The notes beneath the pieces were generated by a model. That model was not told the DNA's origin and ran no database searches. It saw only the letters and a list, made by a program, of their open reading frames with translations. This document shows positions 7,726-17,220 of a stretch of 59,217 nt of DNA, one piece after another (positions within the stretch are counted from its first letter, which is position 1; every line of letters begins with the position of its first letter). A program made the position numbers and the translations under genes. Source of the DNA: an uncultured Oscillospiraceae bacterium (GTDB lineage: Bacteria; Bacillota; Clostridia; Oscillospirales; Acutalibacteraceae); assembly GCA_902492455.1 (NCBI GenBank), contig CABULH010000021.1, forward strand, positions 1 through 59,217, given 5' to 3'.

Positions 7726-9615
7726 TTATTCCTTCCAGGTATTGTCGCTGACCTTCAATCCTTCCACCTTTGCCAACACTTCCGGTTCCATGCAGGATTT
7801 CTGCATATGGGCGGAGGCATGATAAGTATTGCCGGAAATGGTGATGTTGGAAGAGGTCTGCAGGCGGATGCCGCCGCGGCTGGGCTGACCGTTGAGCAAA
7901 TTCGTGGGATTCTGAATACTGTTGCCCCGAATCGTAACCTGATCAGCGGAAGTAATGTTGAACAGCTCACTGGGGAAGTCGATGAAGGTGTTGTTTTCAA
8001 ACAGCAGATTTTTCATCACCGGATATTCGCTGGACTGACCGAAAATACTGGTGTGGATATCGATCAGCGCGGTCCAGTTGCCCACGTTGCAGCGTTCAAA
8101 GGTATTGCTGCTGACCGTCAGAGTATCCACACCAGTTCCCTCCGACCAAAGCCCCTGCGCAATGTCTGTGATTACCAGGATGGCCGCTCCCTGAGTGCGG
8201 AAAAATTTATTGCCGGTTATCAGTCCCTGACTAGCCTGCGCCAGGATTCCCCGGGCGCGGTTCTCGTGATAATAGTTGTTGGCGATATAATAATAACTGC
8301 TGTCATACTTTGTGTTTTTCAGGATACAGCCTTCCTGAATGCTGTCAGGCAGCTCTTTGTCGAAGGTAAGGCGAATGGAATCGGAGCCGGCGGCGATTTT
8401 TCCTGTAATAACAGCCGTTACTCCAGTTGGCGCATAAGAATTCTCCAGGAATTCAATGGTATCTCCCACCTCACAAAGCAGATTGCTCTGGCAGACCACG
8501 GTTTTGCTGTCCACGTTAGAGGTCAGCAGCCCTACATTGTCATGGATATTGGTACCGTCATCCCCCATAAAGGAAAAATCACAGTTTTCAATCCAAATAT
8601 GTCCGCTGGTATTGAGGCAGTGCACCCCGTCCGCCTGGGTGGAAAGCCTCCGTTTATTTTCCTCACCCGGCCGCAGCCCGATGACACATCCATCCAGCTT
8701 GATATGACCGGAACCCATGCCAAACACGAAACCCATTCCCGGCGAACCGTAAATGGTGACATTCCGGTAGGTGATGTTCTGCGAGGATGAGGTATCGAAA
8801 GCATGGGACTTGCAGGAATAGTTGCGCACCAAGTAGTATTCGCCCGCATTCAGGGATCCCAGGATCGGCATATCATAAGCCCGCAGCACATTTGCCGATA
8901 CATTTTCCACCTTACTGGTAGTCAGCTGCGTCAGGAAATATTCCTTGCCGCCGGCGCAGCCCGGAGTCAGGGTGTCAGGATCAAACTGGTTCATGGTCTC
9001 GAACACCACATCCGACGCTTGGATACTATCCACTTCCGTAAACTCAAAATCCACATAATTCCAGCCGACATCCACCACCTTCACCAGATTGGCCGGCCGG
9101 TAATAATCCCAATCCCAATCGATCACCAGATTGCGGATTTCCACGGTATCGCAATCCGACAGCCGGAACAGTCCGATATCCCGGAAGATAAATTCGGATC
9201 CCTGGGCGTCGATCAGAACATTTTTGGCTTCCTTCAGTTTGAGCATCTCCGCACTGTTGAAGCGATATACTCCCTTGGGAATCACCATCTTGGTATTAGG
9301 AAATGCAGCACAATAAGCCAGTACCAAATTGAAAGCGTCGGTGTTGTCCTCGCTGCCCGCGTCCATACCAAACTGGGACGCGTCCACCGTATTCAAGCAG
9401 GACTCGTCCGGTGACTGCACCGTCACCCCGTTGGGGCTGGTACTGGTAAGATAGGTGATTTTCTGGTCTGTCGATCCATCCGCCGGCCTGCTTTCCACCG
9501 TTGACCCTCCCGTCGCACTGGTACCGGACGAACCATCAGAGGCCGTAGGTCCGCACCCCGTCAGCAGCATAAGTGCTGTTCCGCATGCCAAGAATAAAGC
9601 CAGTAGCTTTTTCAC
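7726..9615 (-). CDS. lipoprotein with right-handed beta-helix, GH110-related
   Basis: A lipoprotein signal peptide with lipobox LLTGC ends at Cys 21, followed by a Ser/Thr/Gly linker to about residue 50. The remaining 570 residues form parallel beta-helix repeats (ITYRNVTIYG, HIWIENCDFSF, TVSSNTFERCN). The block GDDGTNIHD near residue 350 occupies the place of the acidic pair in GH110 alpha-galactosidase-like proteins and matches DDATNVHG in the next gene upstream. It is probably membrane-anchored and acts outside the cell on a polysaccharide or glycan. A pectate-lyase-like enzyme is the main alternative. Confidence 0.72.
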   Translation of the reverse strand: MKKLLALFLACGTALMLLTGCGPTASDGSSGTSATGGSTVESRPADGSTDQKITYLTSTSPNGVTVQSPDESCLNTVDASQFGMDAGSEDNTDAFNLVLAYCAAFPNTKMVIPKGVYRFNSAEMLKLKEAKNVLIDAQGSEFIFRDIGLFRLSDCDTVEIRNLVIDWDWDYYRPANLVKVVDVGWNYVDFEFTEVDSIQASDVVFETMNQFDPDTLTPGCAGGKEYFLTQLTTSKVENVSANVLRAYDMPILGSLNAGEYYLVRNYSCKSHAFDTSSSQNITYRNVTIYGSPGMGFVFGMGSGHIKLDGCVIGLRPGEENKRRLSTQADGVHCLNTSGHIWIENCDFSFMGDDGTNIHDNVGLLTSNVDSKTVVCQSNLLCEVGDTIEFLENSYAPTGVTAVITGKIAAGSDSIRLTFDKELPDSIQEGCILKNTKYDSSYYYIANNYYHENRARGILAQASQGLITGNKFFRTQGAAILVITDIAQGLWSEGTGVDTLTVSSNTFERCNVGNWTALIDIHTSIFGQSSEYPVMKNLLFENNTFIDFPSELFNITSADQVTIRGNSIQNPTNLLNGQPSRGGIRLQTSSNITISGNTYHASAHMQKSCMEPEVLAKVEGLKVSDNTWKE

Positions 9616-9643
9616 CGCTTATCTCCTCTCATCCGTTGCTTTC

Positions 9644-11353
9644 CTACTGCACCAATACGGCGGTCCGGTTCACCGTGTTGTTTTCCGCCTGCACACGGCA
9701 GTGTTCCGCCACAATGATCGGCGCCGAATCGTCCGCGTCTTCCTGTTCGCAGAAGATGCGATTGTCCGATACCAGCAGATTCTCCACACATAAGGCGTGA
9801 ACAATTTCACTCTGCTGCTGGACAAACTCATTGCCGCGCACGGTAACGCTGCCGTGATAATAGGCTTTCCGCTGTACAATCTCGGGAACGATTTCAATGG
9901 CGGCGCGGCCCCATCCGGCTATGCCGCCGTGGGTGTTGACAATCCGGTTATTGCAGATCTCCACCTCGCTCACCGGTCCGGATTCATACCAATAATTGCA
10001 GTCTCCGGAAATCCAGACCGCTGCGCCGTTGGGATGCAGGTCATTGTCCTCAATCCGGACCTTGCCGGTGCAGGAAATCAGGAAGCTGCGGGCCCGGTTC
10101 CTTCCGGTGGTGCAGCCGGTGATGGTGGTCTGCGTCGGCATCCGGCTGATATTCTCCGCACCGTCGCCCACCGCCGCGCCGCGGGGCAGTTCATCCACCT
10201 CCACGCAAACGACCTGATTGTTGATGGTTTCCACTTTTCTCACCTGCGCCTGGCCAAAGGACTCCATACTGGCGCATTTCAGCAGACGAATGGTATCTCC
10301 GGGACGATAGAGAGGAATGCCCTCCTGCTGAAAATGCATATAACGCAGATACAGCCGATTACCCACGATATCTTTCACCAGAGTGTAAATACCGTGAACA
10401 TTGGTGGCGTCGTCCAGCTGGCTAAAAAAGGCGCAGTCCTTCAACTCGACGGTACCGGTACAGTTGACAAAATGGGTGGCGTCGGCAGCCGCGGAAATCA
10501 TCCGCCCTTCCGACGGTACAACCCTGCACCTTTCCAGCCGGATATTTTCGCAGAGCTGATGAATAAAAGCCATCCCTTCACAGTGATGAATCGTAACATT
10601 CTCATAGCGCAGGTCCCGGCTTTCGGTGCCGAAAATGCCGGGATTGTTCCGCGTCGCATGGGAGATAACCGCAATGTTGCCCGCCTGCATAGGGAAGGGA
10701 AAGGTCCCCTCGGCGAGGCGCAGCCGCACCCGGCCTCCCGGCAGTTCCTCCGCCAGAATCTTCCGCCCCAGCGTGTAGAAATCCGCGGTTCCGGGCACCA
10801 GGTCTCGGGTATCAGGCGCATACTCCAAAAAGCTGTGGATTCCGGTTACGTCCCATTCGTAACCGCTGAAATGAATCTCTCCGTCCCGCACCGTGTAGGG
10901 AAACCGCTCCGCATCGATCTTCACCGTGATTTCCCGCTCATTTGCTTCCTCAATCCACCCCTCGGTGTAAAAAGGACGGTCATATTCCACCGTGAAATTC
11001 TGAAGAAGGATATTTTCACTGTGATCCAGCACCACCGGCATCATATACCCGAACAGATGGAACTCTGCGCCGTGGCCGTCGATGACGATATTTCTGGCAT
11101 GGATCAGCGGCATGGCAATTCTCTTCAGCCCCTGATCGTTATTGGAAATACAATAGTATCCTTCCCGCGCCATCTGGGGATAAAAATCATACCGCCCCGG
11201 CTCAATATCCAGCCGCCCGCCTTCGGGAGACAGTTCGCGGATTGCTTCACACATCGCCAGCGAGGCGTCTGCGTATCGGTCTAAAAACTCCTTGAAATGT
11301 AAAACCTTCATTTCCTGAACAATACCTTTCTTCAAAGAATCCAGACGCCGCAC
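9644..11353 (-). CDS. GH110-like alpha-1,3-galactosidase
   Basis: The 569-aa beta-helix protein lacks a signal peptide. Features I associate with GH110 are ADATHFVNCTGTVELKDC, then LDDATNVHGIY with paired Asp near residue 320, and later GAAVWISGDCNYWYESGPV. GH110 enzymes remove alpha-1,3-linked galactose, for example from blood-group B or linear alpha-Gal structures. The start is ambiguous: GTG at 11353 has GGAG close by and couples to the PHP gene ending 13 bp upstream, while ATG at 11311 would give a 555-aa protein. It would be intracellular, downstream of the transporters. Confidence 0.7.
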   Translation of the reverse strand: MRRLDSLKKGIVQEMKVLHFKEFLDRYADASLAMCEAIRELSPEGGRLDIEPGRYDFYPQMAREGYYCISNNDQGLKRIAMPLIHARNIVIDGHGAEFHLFGYMMPVVLDHSENILLQNFTVEYDRPFYTEGWIEEANEREITVKIDAERFPYTVRDGEIHFSGYEWDVTGIHSFLEYAPDTRDLVPGTADFYTLGRKILAEELPGGRVRLRLAEGTFPFPMQAGNIAVISHATRNNPGIFGTESRDLRYENVTIHHCEGMAFIHQLCENIRLERCRVVPSEGRMISAAADATHFVNCTGTVELKDCAFFSQLDDATNVHGIYTLVKDIVGNRLYLRYMHFQQEGIPLYRPGDTIRLLKCASMESFGQAQVRKVETINNQVVCVEVDELPRGAAVGDGAENISRMPTQTTITGCTTGRNRARSFLISCTGKVRIEDNDLHPNGAAVWISGDCNYWYESGPVSEVEICNNRIVNTHGGIAGWGRAAIEIVPEIVQRKAYYHGSVTVRGNEFVQQQSEIVHALCVENLLVSDNRIFCEQEDADDSAPIIVAEHCRVQAENNTVNRTAVLVQ

Positions 11354-11366
11354 GATCTCCGATGGT

Positions 11367-12629
11367 TTATACAGAACGGAAATAATCGGAGACCGCCGTT
11401 TTCACATCGCTGAAATCCACGTCGGCCTTGCCGGCGGCGTACTGCTCCAGCGGAATTCCCTGGACGACACAGGCGCGGTCATGGAGCGGCGCCAGCTCAT
11501 CCAGCCAGAAATACGCGTATTTTACCAATCGCAGATTTCCGTAAAGCTTGTGGGCATTGCCGGCCACCGTCATACCCCGGCGGATGGCGTTTTTTACGCC
11601 CTCCTCCGTGTATTCTCGTGCGAACACCAGCGTAAAATTGCCCTGATGCTCCCGCATATGGGAATCGGAATTGCCCAGAACGGGATAATTTTCGTAACCA
11701 TGATATGCACTGAGTTGCATTTGGGTGGATGCCTCATCCCTGGTTCCGGGATGCCCGCCCTGAACAGACAGCAGCTCGTACGCATCGAAACAGCGGCGGT
11801 CCATCAGATAAAACGCCGCGTCCTCGGTTTGCTGCATCACTTCCGGCCATACCCAATGCGTATGGCAGAGAACGCTCAGCCCTCCGGCCTGCCGAATGCG
11901 GTCAAATACCGCCATACTGGCTGCGGCGTAATACCGTTGCTTTTCATCCAAAGGCTGGGTAATGCTTTGCAGCTTTTGCGCCACCGCCGCATCGTAATCC
12001 CGGGAATCTTCCCGATACCAGTCGGTGATGGACTCCCCAGCCCCTAAGCTGACGATATGCACCGGGTTGCCGGGGGAATGCACCTCTTCTCCGTTGAGAA
12101 TCAGGAAATCCGTTCCCAAGGGATCCAGCTTTGCCTTGGCCTGCACCGAGCCCCGGTATTCCCTGTGGTCGGTGATGGCTACAAAATCAAAGCCAATGCG
12201 CCGCCAGTGGGCCGCTACCATCTCCGGCGATTCGGTGCCGTCGGAGACACAGGTGTGCAGATGACAATCCCCTTTCAGCGGCAAAGCGTGATACAGATCT
12301 TCCTCCAGCGCATACAGGGTTGTCCGGGTCAGCAGCGTTTCCCCTGCAAACAGCTCGGCTATGTATTTGTCCTCCTGGGGAAAGCTCACCGTTGTGGTCA
12401 GCCGATCATCCTCCAGTGTTAAGGGCAGCGGCACGTCAAAAAAGCGTTTGCTTTCCCTGTCCATGGCTTTTCCCTGCTTAAACAGCTGATAATCCATAAA
12501 CCCGGAAAAGGGACGCAGTATCATGGAATACTCCGCGGCGGCATCAAACGTCAGCGGATACGCCGCCTGCCACGCCACTGCGGCCTTCTCCCTTACCGGA
12601 TACCGCCGTTTGGCCAGCTGAAAACTCAT
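11367..12629 (-). CDS. PHP-domain metal-dependent phosphoesterase-like protein
   Basis: The 420-aa protein has an N-terminal beta-rich region of about 115 residues, then a PHP domain with the expected metal ligands: HLHTCVSDG, ITDHREY, LNGEEVH, CHTHW and LGNSDSHM. PHP domains hydrolyse phosphoesters with two or three bound metals. Stand-alone versions near glycosidases are common in Clostridia, but their substrates are mostly unknown. GGGAGAGG precedes the ATG. It sits between a GH43-like and the GH110-like gene with gaps of 13-15 bp, so it is in the same operon. A role on a phosphorylated or cyclic sugar intermediate is inference. Confidence 0.8.
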   Translation of the reverse strand: MSFQLAKRRYPVREKAAVAWQAAYPLTFDAAAEYSMILRPFSGFMDYQLFKQGKAMDRESKRFFDVPLPLTLEDDRLTTTVSFPQEDKYIAELFAGETLLTRTTLYALEEDLYHALPLKGDCHLHTCVSDGTESPEMVAAHWRRIGFDFVAITDHREYRGSVQAKAKLDPLGTDFLILNGEEVHSPGNPVHIVSLGAGESITDWYREDSRDYDAAVAQKLQSITQPLDEKQRYYAAASMAVFDRIRQAGGLSVLCHTHWVWPEVMQQTEDAAFYLMDRRCFDAYELLSVQGGHPGTRDEASTQMQLSAYHGYENYPVLGNSDSHMREHQGNFTLVFAREYTEEGVKNAIRRGMTVAGNAHKLYGNLRLVKYAYFWLDELAPLHDRACVVQGIPLEQYAAGKADVDFSDVKTAVSDYFRSV

Positions 12630-12644
12630 GCCTGCCTCTCCCTT

Positions 12645-14033
12645 CTAAAGCGGGCGGAAGCGGAATCCCCGCAGCCGGGCCTCACCCTCACCTTCCGCAA
12701 ACATTCCCGGCTGCAGAGCCAGAAAGCCGCCGAAATTGTTGTGTTCATATCCCCCCACTGCAAAGGAAGCCGGGCATTTGTGAAACGTACCGCCATCCCG
12801 GGAAACAAACATGGAAACCACGTTGTCCTTGAGGACAATCCTGCAGGCTGTTTCTTCCGCCGTCCATTCGCCGGCAGGGATATAGGCGCCTTTATCAATC
12901 TGCCACAAGCGGCCGTCCCGGACTCCCAGCCCCACATGACAGCGCTCATTATAAAACAGCGCCGCACCAAATCCACAGGAGGATGGACCAAACCAAGCCG
13001 TCACCTCATAATCTCTGCCGGTAGCTTGGACCGCCATGACATTGGCCTCTCCCAGGCAGCTTCCCCGGGCGGGCAGCAGCCATTCCCCCGGCCGGGACAA
13101 ATATCCCCGCAGCGCCGGATCCTGACCGTCGAAGAAACTCCACCGCAGTGAAAGTGGGGAGGCGGAAAAATCCTCTTGAAAAGCCTCCGGTGCAGTATCC
13201 TCATCCTCTGTCGTCTGACCGATGATCCGGTACCAGCCGTCCGCGGTCCATTCCACCTTGGACAGCAGTGCCTGCCGCCCCTGCTTGCGGTCATCCCGGG
13301 GATAGCCGTGGTAGAGGGCGTAAGTATCGCCATTTTTATCGTCAAAAATCGTGGCATGACCGGTGGACCACCACTTTTCATCGGCTCCCCGGCAATGGAT
13401 CACCGGATTGTAGGGTGAGAATTCCCATCCGGATAAAAGCTGCCGGGAACGAAGGGATATCGCCATATGGGAGGTGGGCGGCCCTGCTGTTCCCCCCTGC
13501 GCTACCGTCAAATAATAGTAGCCGTTTTTATCCAAAATTTTGGGGCTCTCCATGTAAACCCCTTCCACATCCCAATCTGCCGGTATCGGCCAGGCGTCCG
13601 CTACCCTTTCTGGAGGAGCCGTGAGGCGCAGCCCGTCATCCGACAGCGGTGCGGCATAACCGTTGTTAAAAAATAAATACCGTCTTCCTGTCTCCCGATC
13701 CACCGCGTGTCCCGGATCAATCCAGCCGTCCGCCTGCAGATCGATGGGATCGGAATAGCCGCCGTCAATTCGGTCCGACCAGACCACCCAATTTTTCCCG
13801 TCCGCCGCAAAGTAGATATAATAGCGGCCTTTGTGCTTCACCAGATCCGGCGCCCATATGTCCTTCAGTCCTCCCTGCACAATGGTGCAAACCCGCTCCC
13901 AATGGCGCAGATCATCGGACCGGTACAGCAGCATGCCGGGAAAATACCGCAGGGTGGAATACACCAGATAATAGGCGCCGCCGTCCTCCAGAATGGAGGG
14001 ATCCGGAATATTGCCGCTTAATAAAACGCGCAT
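12645..14033 (-). CDS. GH43-family glycosidase with C-terminal sandwich domain
   Basis: The 462-aa protein starts at ATG 14033, with AAGGAG 10 nt upstream. The longer in-frame extension would overlap the neighbouring gene. The five-bladed propeller of GH43 fills about residues 1-290: IPDPSILEDGGAYYLVYST carries the first acidic residue, IWAPDLVKHKGRYYIYFAA the second, and EGVYMESPKI the catalytic-acid region. The last 170 residues are a concanavalin-like beta-sandwich, as in GH43 subfamilies with DUF1349-type modules. GH43 enzymes cleave arabinosides, xylosides or galactans. There is no signal peptide, so it acts on imported oligosaccharides. Confidence 0.83.
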   Translation of the reverse strand: MRVLLSGNIPDPSILEDGGAYYLVYSTLRYFPGMLLYRSDDLRHWERVCTIVQGGLKDIWAPDLVKHKGRYYIYFAADGKNWVVWSDRIDGGYSDPIDLQADGWIDPGHAVDRETGRRYLFFNNGYAAPLSDDGLRLTAPPERVADAWPIPADWDVEGVYMESPKILDKNGYYYLTVAQGGTAGPPTSHMAISLRSRQLLSGWEFSPYNPVIHCRGADEKWWSTGHATIFDDKNGDTYALYHGYPRDDRKQGRQALLSKVEWTADGWYRIIGQTTEDEDTAPEAFQEDFSASPLSLRWSFFDGQDPALRGYLSRPGEWLLPARGSCLGEANVMAVQATGRDYEVTAWFGPSSCGFGAALFYNERCHVGLGVRDGRLWQIDKGAYIPAGEWTAEETACRIVLKDNVVSMFVSRDGGTFHKCPASFAVGGYEHNNFGGFLALQPGMFAEGEGEARLRGFRFRPL

Positions 14034-14050
14034 AGGTATGCTGTCTCCTT

Positions 14051-14983
14051 CTAAAAGACATACTCCCATCGGATAGGAGCGATGGATAAGCCGTTGACCG
14101 GATAATGCACGCTGACGATATACCACTCGCCATCCTCGCATATCAGCTCCGGCGCATGTCCCTTCAGCATGGCCAGCGGCGCTCTGCCGTCAAATCCATC
14201 CAGGGTTTCCGAAGCGAACACATAGGTGCGGTTATCATAGCAGCCGTTTTGTCCGTCATGTATGCACCACAGCAGATAATAAAGGCCGTCTCTCTTTATC
14301 AGGCAAGGGCTTTCCATGGCGCTCAACCGGCCGAAGGTATGGCTCTGGAGAAGCCGCGGCTCGCTCATCTGAGCAAAATCCGTCGTTTCTCGATGCCACA
14401 GGATCTCTCCATCGTTGTAGATCAGGTGATAAATTCCGTTTTCCACATACACATAAGGGTCCCGCATACCAAAATTTTCTGAATGGAAAAGCTCTCCCGT
14501 CGGCGTCCATTGATACAAATCAGGAGAAACCGCCGTCCTCATGGAGCCGGGGGTATACAACATCCGATAACCCGAATCCCAGGGAAAAACCGCCGGTGCC
14601 CAGCAATCGGGCAGCTCCCCCGGTCTCTGCTGAGGATAGAGCAGCTTTTCCTTTTCCTCCATCCGTCCGCCCTTCATCAGTTCCCGCAGGCTGCCTTCAA
14701 AAACGGCATGGAACAGCTGGCTCTCCGCCTCATGGATGTTGGTCTCGTCGAAATCAAAGGCGCTGGTGAACCTTGGCGGCTGGGGATGGGTGATGCCGAT
14801 GGCGTGCCACACACCCTTATCATCCTTCAAAAAGGAAAAGTCATTGACAATCCATTGAAGATATTCTTCACCCTGACGGAAACAGGGTGTATCCGGCCCC
14901 CGATAAACATCCGGCGAAGGAATATAAATCGGACGATACTCGCCTGCGAGGACCGGCGCCTGGATTCTGGATGTTACAACCAT
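14051..14983 (-). CDS. GH43-like five-bladed propeller glycosidase
   Basis: The 310-aa cytoplasmic protein has propeller blades with acidic-aromatic motifs: WAPAVFPWDSGYRMLYT, MRDPYVYVENGIYHLIYND and AMESPCLIKRDGLYYLLW. These correspond to the second and third catalytic regions of GH43/GH62/GH117-type (clan F-like) glycosidases. The first region is less clear, so the exact family is open. GAGGGAT lies upstream of the ATG. It ends 17 bp before the next GH43-like gene and follows a hairpin, so it is the first gene of the downstream enzyme block. Confidence 0.7.
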   Translation of the reverse strand: MVVTSRIQAPVLAGEYRPIYIPSPDVYRGPDTPCFRQGEEYLQWIVNDFSFLKDDKGVWHAIGITHPQPPRFTSAFDFDETNIHEAESQLFHAVFEGSLRELMKGGRMEEKEKLLYPQQRPGELPDCWAPAVFPWDSGYRMLYTPGSMRTAVSPDLYQWTPTGELFHSENFGMRDPYVYVENGIYHLIYNDGEILWHRETTDFAQMSEPRLLQSHTFGRLSAMESPCLIKRDGLYYLLWCIHDGQNGCYDNRTYVFASETLDGFDGRAPLAMLKGHAPELICEDGEWYIVSVHYPVNGLSIAPIRWEYVF

Positions 14984-15026
14984 ATGTTATCCCTCTCGTC
15001 GCAGTCGTTGTTGCTTTCCGCTGAGA

Positions 15027-15055
15027 CAAATCGCCCTCCCGAGGAGGGCGATTTG
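15027..15055. terminator. hairpin after the CBM-repeat gene
   Basis: CAAATCGCCCTCC and GGAGGGCGATTTG form a perfect 13-bp stem with a 3-nt loop. Read on the minus strand the tail is TCTCAG, so the T-run is weak. It probably attenuates transcription between the transporter half and the enzyme half of the cluster. Confidence 0.6.
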
Positions 15056-15087
15056 CCGACGCGGATTGCTCAATTGCGTCTCCCGGA

Positions 15088-17166
15088 TCAGGCTTTCCGA
15101 CGCAGCTTGCGGGTCAGGATCAGCGCGCCCGCCGCCGTGGCCAGAGCCACGAACGCCAGCATGTAGTCAGCATCGCCGGTGGCGACAGCACCGCCCTCCT
15201 GCACCGACTTCTTATAAACTTGAATATCGTCAAAGAGCAGGGTGCCCCCTTTGGCAGTGGTGTTGTCCGTATCCATTAGAATGGTGGTGATGTTGGACAA
15301 ATCCAGCGTCCCGTCCACCGCCATGGGAATGAAGCAGGAGAAACTGGTAAAGGGAACTTCCAGCCAGCCCTCGAACCCGGCGGGAATCGCAATACGGGCG
15401 CCTTCCATGTTGGCCTTCTTCACGTTCTTGCCGCCGTCCTCATACAGATAGGCAGGGCAGTCCACCTTGGTGGACCAGCGCTCACCGGATTTTTCCTCAA
15501 AGTTGAGGCCAAACGCCACACTCTTGCTGCCAGGATTCTTGATATACATCTTCAGCCCCTTGGTATCCTTCCAAGCGTTGGTCATCACATTGATATAGAA
15601 GACACAAGAGGGCTGCGAACCATTCACATCGCCGAAAACGACTTTACCGGCCTGGGAACCTTTGTAACCCTTGCCCGCTTCCAGAGTCAGATCGGCAAAT
15701 GCGCCGTCCGCCCAGCGATTCCAGCAAAGCTCCGCTTTGTCTTTTTCAAAATCCTGCACCATGAAGGGATTGACTTCCGTCTCCGGATCTTTGTCGCCGT
15801 CATCCTTACCATCGTCGATATCGCTGTTCTTGTACAGCCGCACGGTGTCCACATACACCACGTCGCCCTTGTTGTCCGCTACGGAGAAGCCGATGGCCAA
15901 AGCGGTGATATTGCTCATGTTCACTTCGGCCGTCCAGTCGGTAAAGGAAGAAAAGGGAACGCGGATCACGCCGGTGAAGCCGGCTTTTACCTCAAAGCGG
16001 GAATCTCCGGCCACAGTCAGTTCTTCAGCCGTCTCAGAGCCGTCCGCCACGGCATAAAGCTTGCCGCCGACGGTGGTAAACCGCTTGGTCTCACTGCCAA
16101 CCTTGGTCTCAAAATACAGTTCAATCCGGATCGCTTTGGCTGCCGTATTTTTAAACCAGAAGGAGATGCCGTCCTGGCCGCTCCAATCCTTGTTTGCAAT
16201 GGTGGGATACAGATTGTTGGTAACCTGAATACCATTTTTATCGCCCATGGTAATCTTGACGGATTTGCTGCCGCTGTTTTTGACGGTGCTGTCCGACGCC
16301 AGCGTCATATGCGCACCGTCGCCCCAGATGGAGGCGTCAGAGGCGATCGCATCGGATTCAAAATCCTGAATCAGCTGAGGATCGGTAACCGGCTTATCGT
16401 CATCGCCGTCTCCCTCATCAGGGACATCCACTTCGACGGTTTTGTACAGCTGAACGGTATCCATATACAGTACCTTGCCGGTATGCTCTGTAACCACAAA
16501 GCCGAAATGCAGGTCGACGATATTGGACATATCCACCGTATTGGCCCAAGAAACAAGCTCAGAACCCCAGCTTTGAGACACGGCCATTTCAGCAAAGGGG
16601 ATGCGGATGACCCCGGAGAAATTGGCCGGTATGGATATACGGCCGTCTCCCCGCGTCATGGCTGCTTCCTGCTCCTCGCTTGAACCATCGGCCAAAAGAT
16701 AAACCTTGGTACCGGGGATTTTCACTTCATTGCTGCCGTCCACAACAATGGGCACCGTCGCGTAGGTAACGGAACCGGCCGTAAAGCTCACGTCGGTTTC
16801 AATCGCCTTGTCGGCGGTATTCTTCACCCAGAAAGAAAGTCCCTCCTGACCACTCCAATCCTTTACCGGTACCGCCTTATACGGATAGAAATTCTGAGCT
16901 ACCTGTCCGCTGGCATGCGCTTCGCCCATGGTGAGCTTGATGGATTGGCTGCCGGTGTTTTTATTGGCGGTTTCCACCGCCAAATCGATGGTCGCGCCGC
17001 CCGACCAGGTGGACCCGTTGTCCGCGGCAGCCGCGGCCTCAAAGTCCTGGAACATGGTATACTCGGTTTTAGTGGTTTTCGCCGCGCCGGCCGTTAAGCC
17101 TGCCGAAAACAGGCTGACTGTCAGCGCCGCAGCGGATGCCAGAGACAGAAAACGCTTTTTCATCAA
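15088..17166 (-). CDS. secreted protein with three carbohydrate-binding-like repeats and C-terminal anchor
   Basis: A signal peptide (MMKKRFLSLASAAALTVSLF to about residue 30) is followed by three related modules of about 190-210 residues. Each opens with a variant of QDFE, then a short gap and W-x-x-G-A, and includes a GSQSIKL-type strand and a DWSGQEGLSFW-type helix/strand, as in jelly-roll carbohydrate-binding modules. Asp/Gly linkers (DDGDKDPETEV) separate them. The C-terminus, ATGDADYMLAFVALATAAGA followed by LILTRKLRRKA, is a membrane helix with a basic tail like a sortase tail, but has no LPXTG. It has no catalytic domain and probably holds glycan at the surface for the ABC importers encoded next to it. 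Confidence 0.75.
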   Translation of the reverse strand: MMKKRFLSLASAAALTVSLFSAGLTAGAAKTTKTEYTMFQDFEAAAAADNGSTWSGGATIDLAVETANKNTGSQSIKLTMGEAHASGQVAQNFYPYKAVPVKDWSGQEGLSFWVKNTADKAIETDVSFTAGSVTYATVPIVVDGSNEVKIPGTKVYLLADGSSEEQEAAMTRGDGRISIPANFSGVIRIPFAEMAVSQSWGSELVSWANTVDMSNIVDLHFGFVVTEHTGKVLYMDTVQLYKTVEVDVPDEGDGDDDKPVTDPQLIQDFESDAIASDASIWGDGAHMTLASDSTVKNSGSKSVKITMGDKNGIQVTNNLYPTIANKDWSGQDGISFWFKNTAAKAIRIELYFETKVGSETKRFTTVGGKLYAVADGSETAEELTVAGDSRFEVKAGFTGVIRVPFSSFTDWTAEVNMSNITALAIGFSVADNKGDVVYVDTVRLYKNSDIDDGKDDGDKDPETEVNPFMVQDFEKDKAELCWNRWADGAFADLTLEAGKGYKGSQAGKVVFGDVNGSQPSCVFYINVMTNAWKDTKGLKMYIKNPGSKSVAFGLNFEEKSGERWSTKVDCPAYLYEDGGKNVKKANMEGARIAIPAGFEGWLEVPFTSFSCFIPMAVDGTLDLSNITTILMDTDNTTAKGGTLLFDDIQVYKKSVQEGGAVATGDADYMLAFVALATAAGALILTRKLRRKA

Positions 17167-17220
17167 CTCTTACACTCCTTTTTATTATAGACTTGAATGC
17201 TCCTCCGGCGGATGCGGGCA

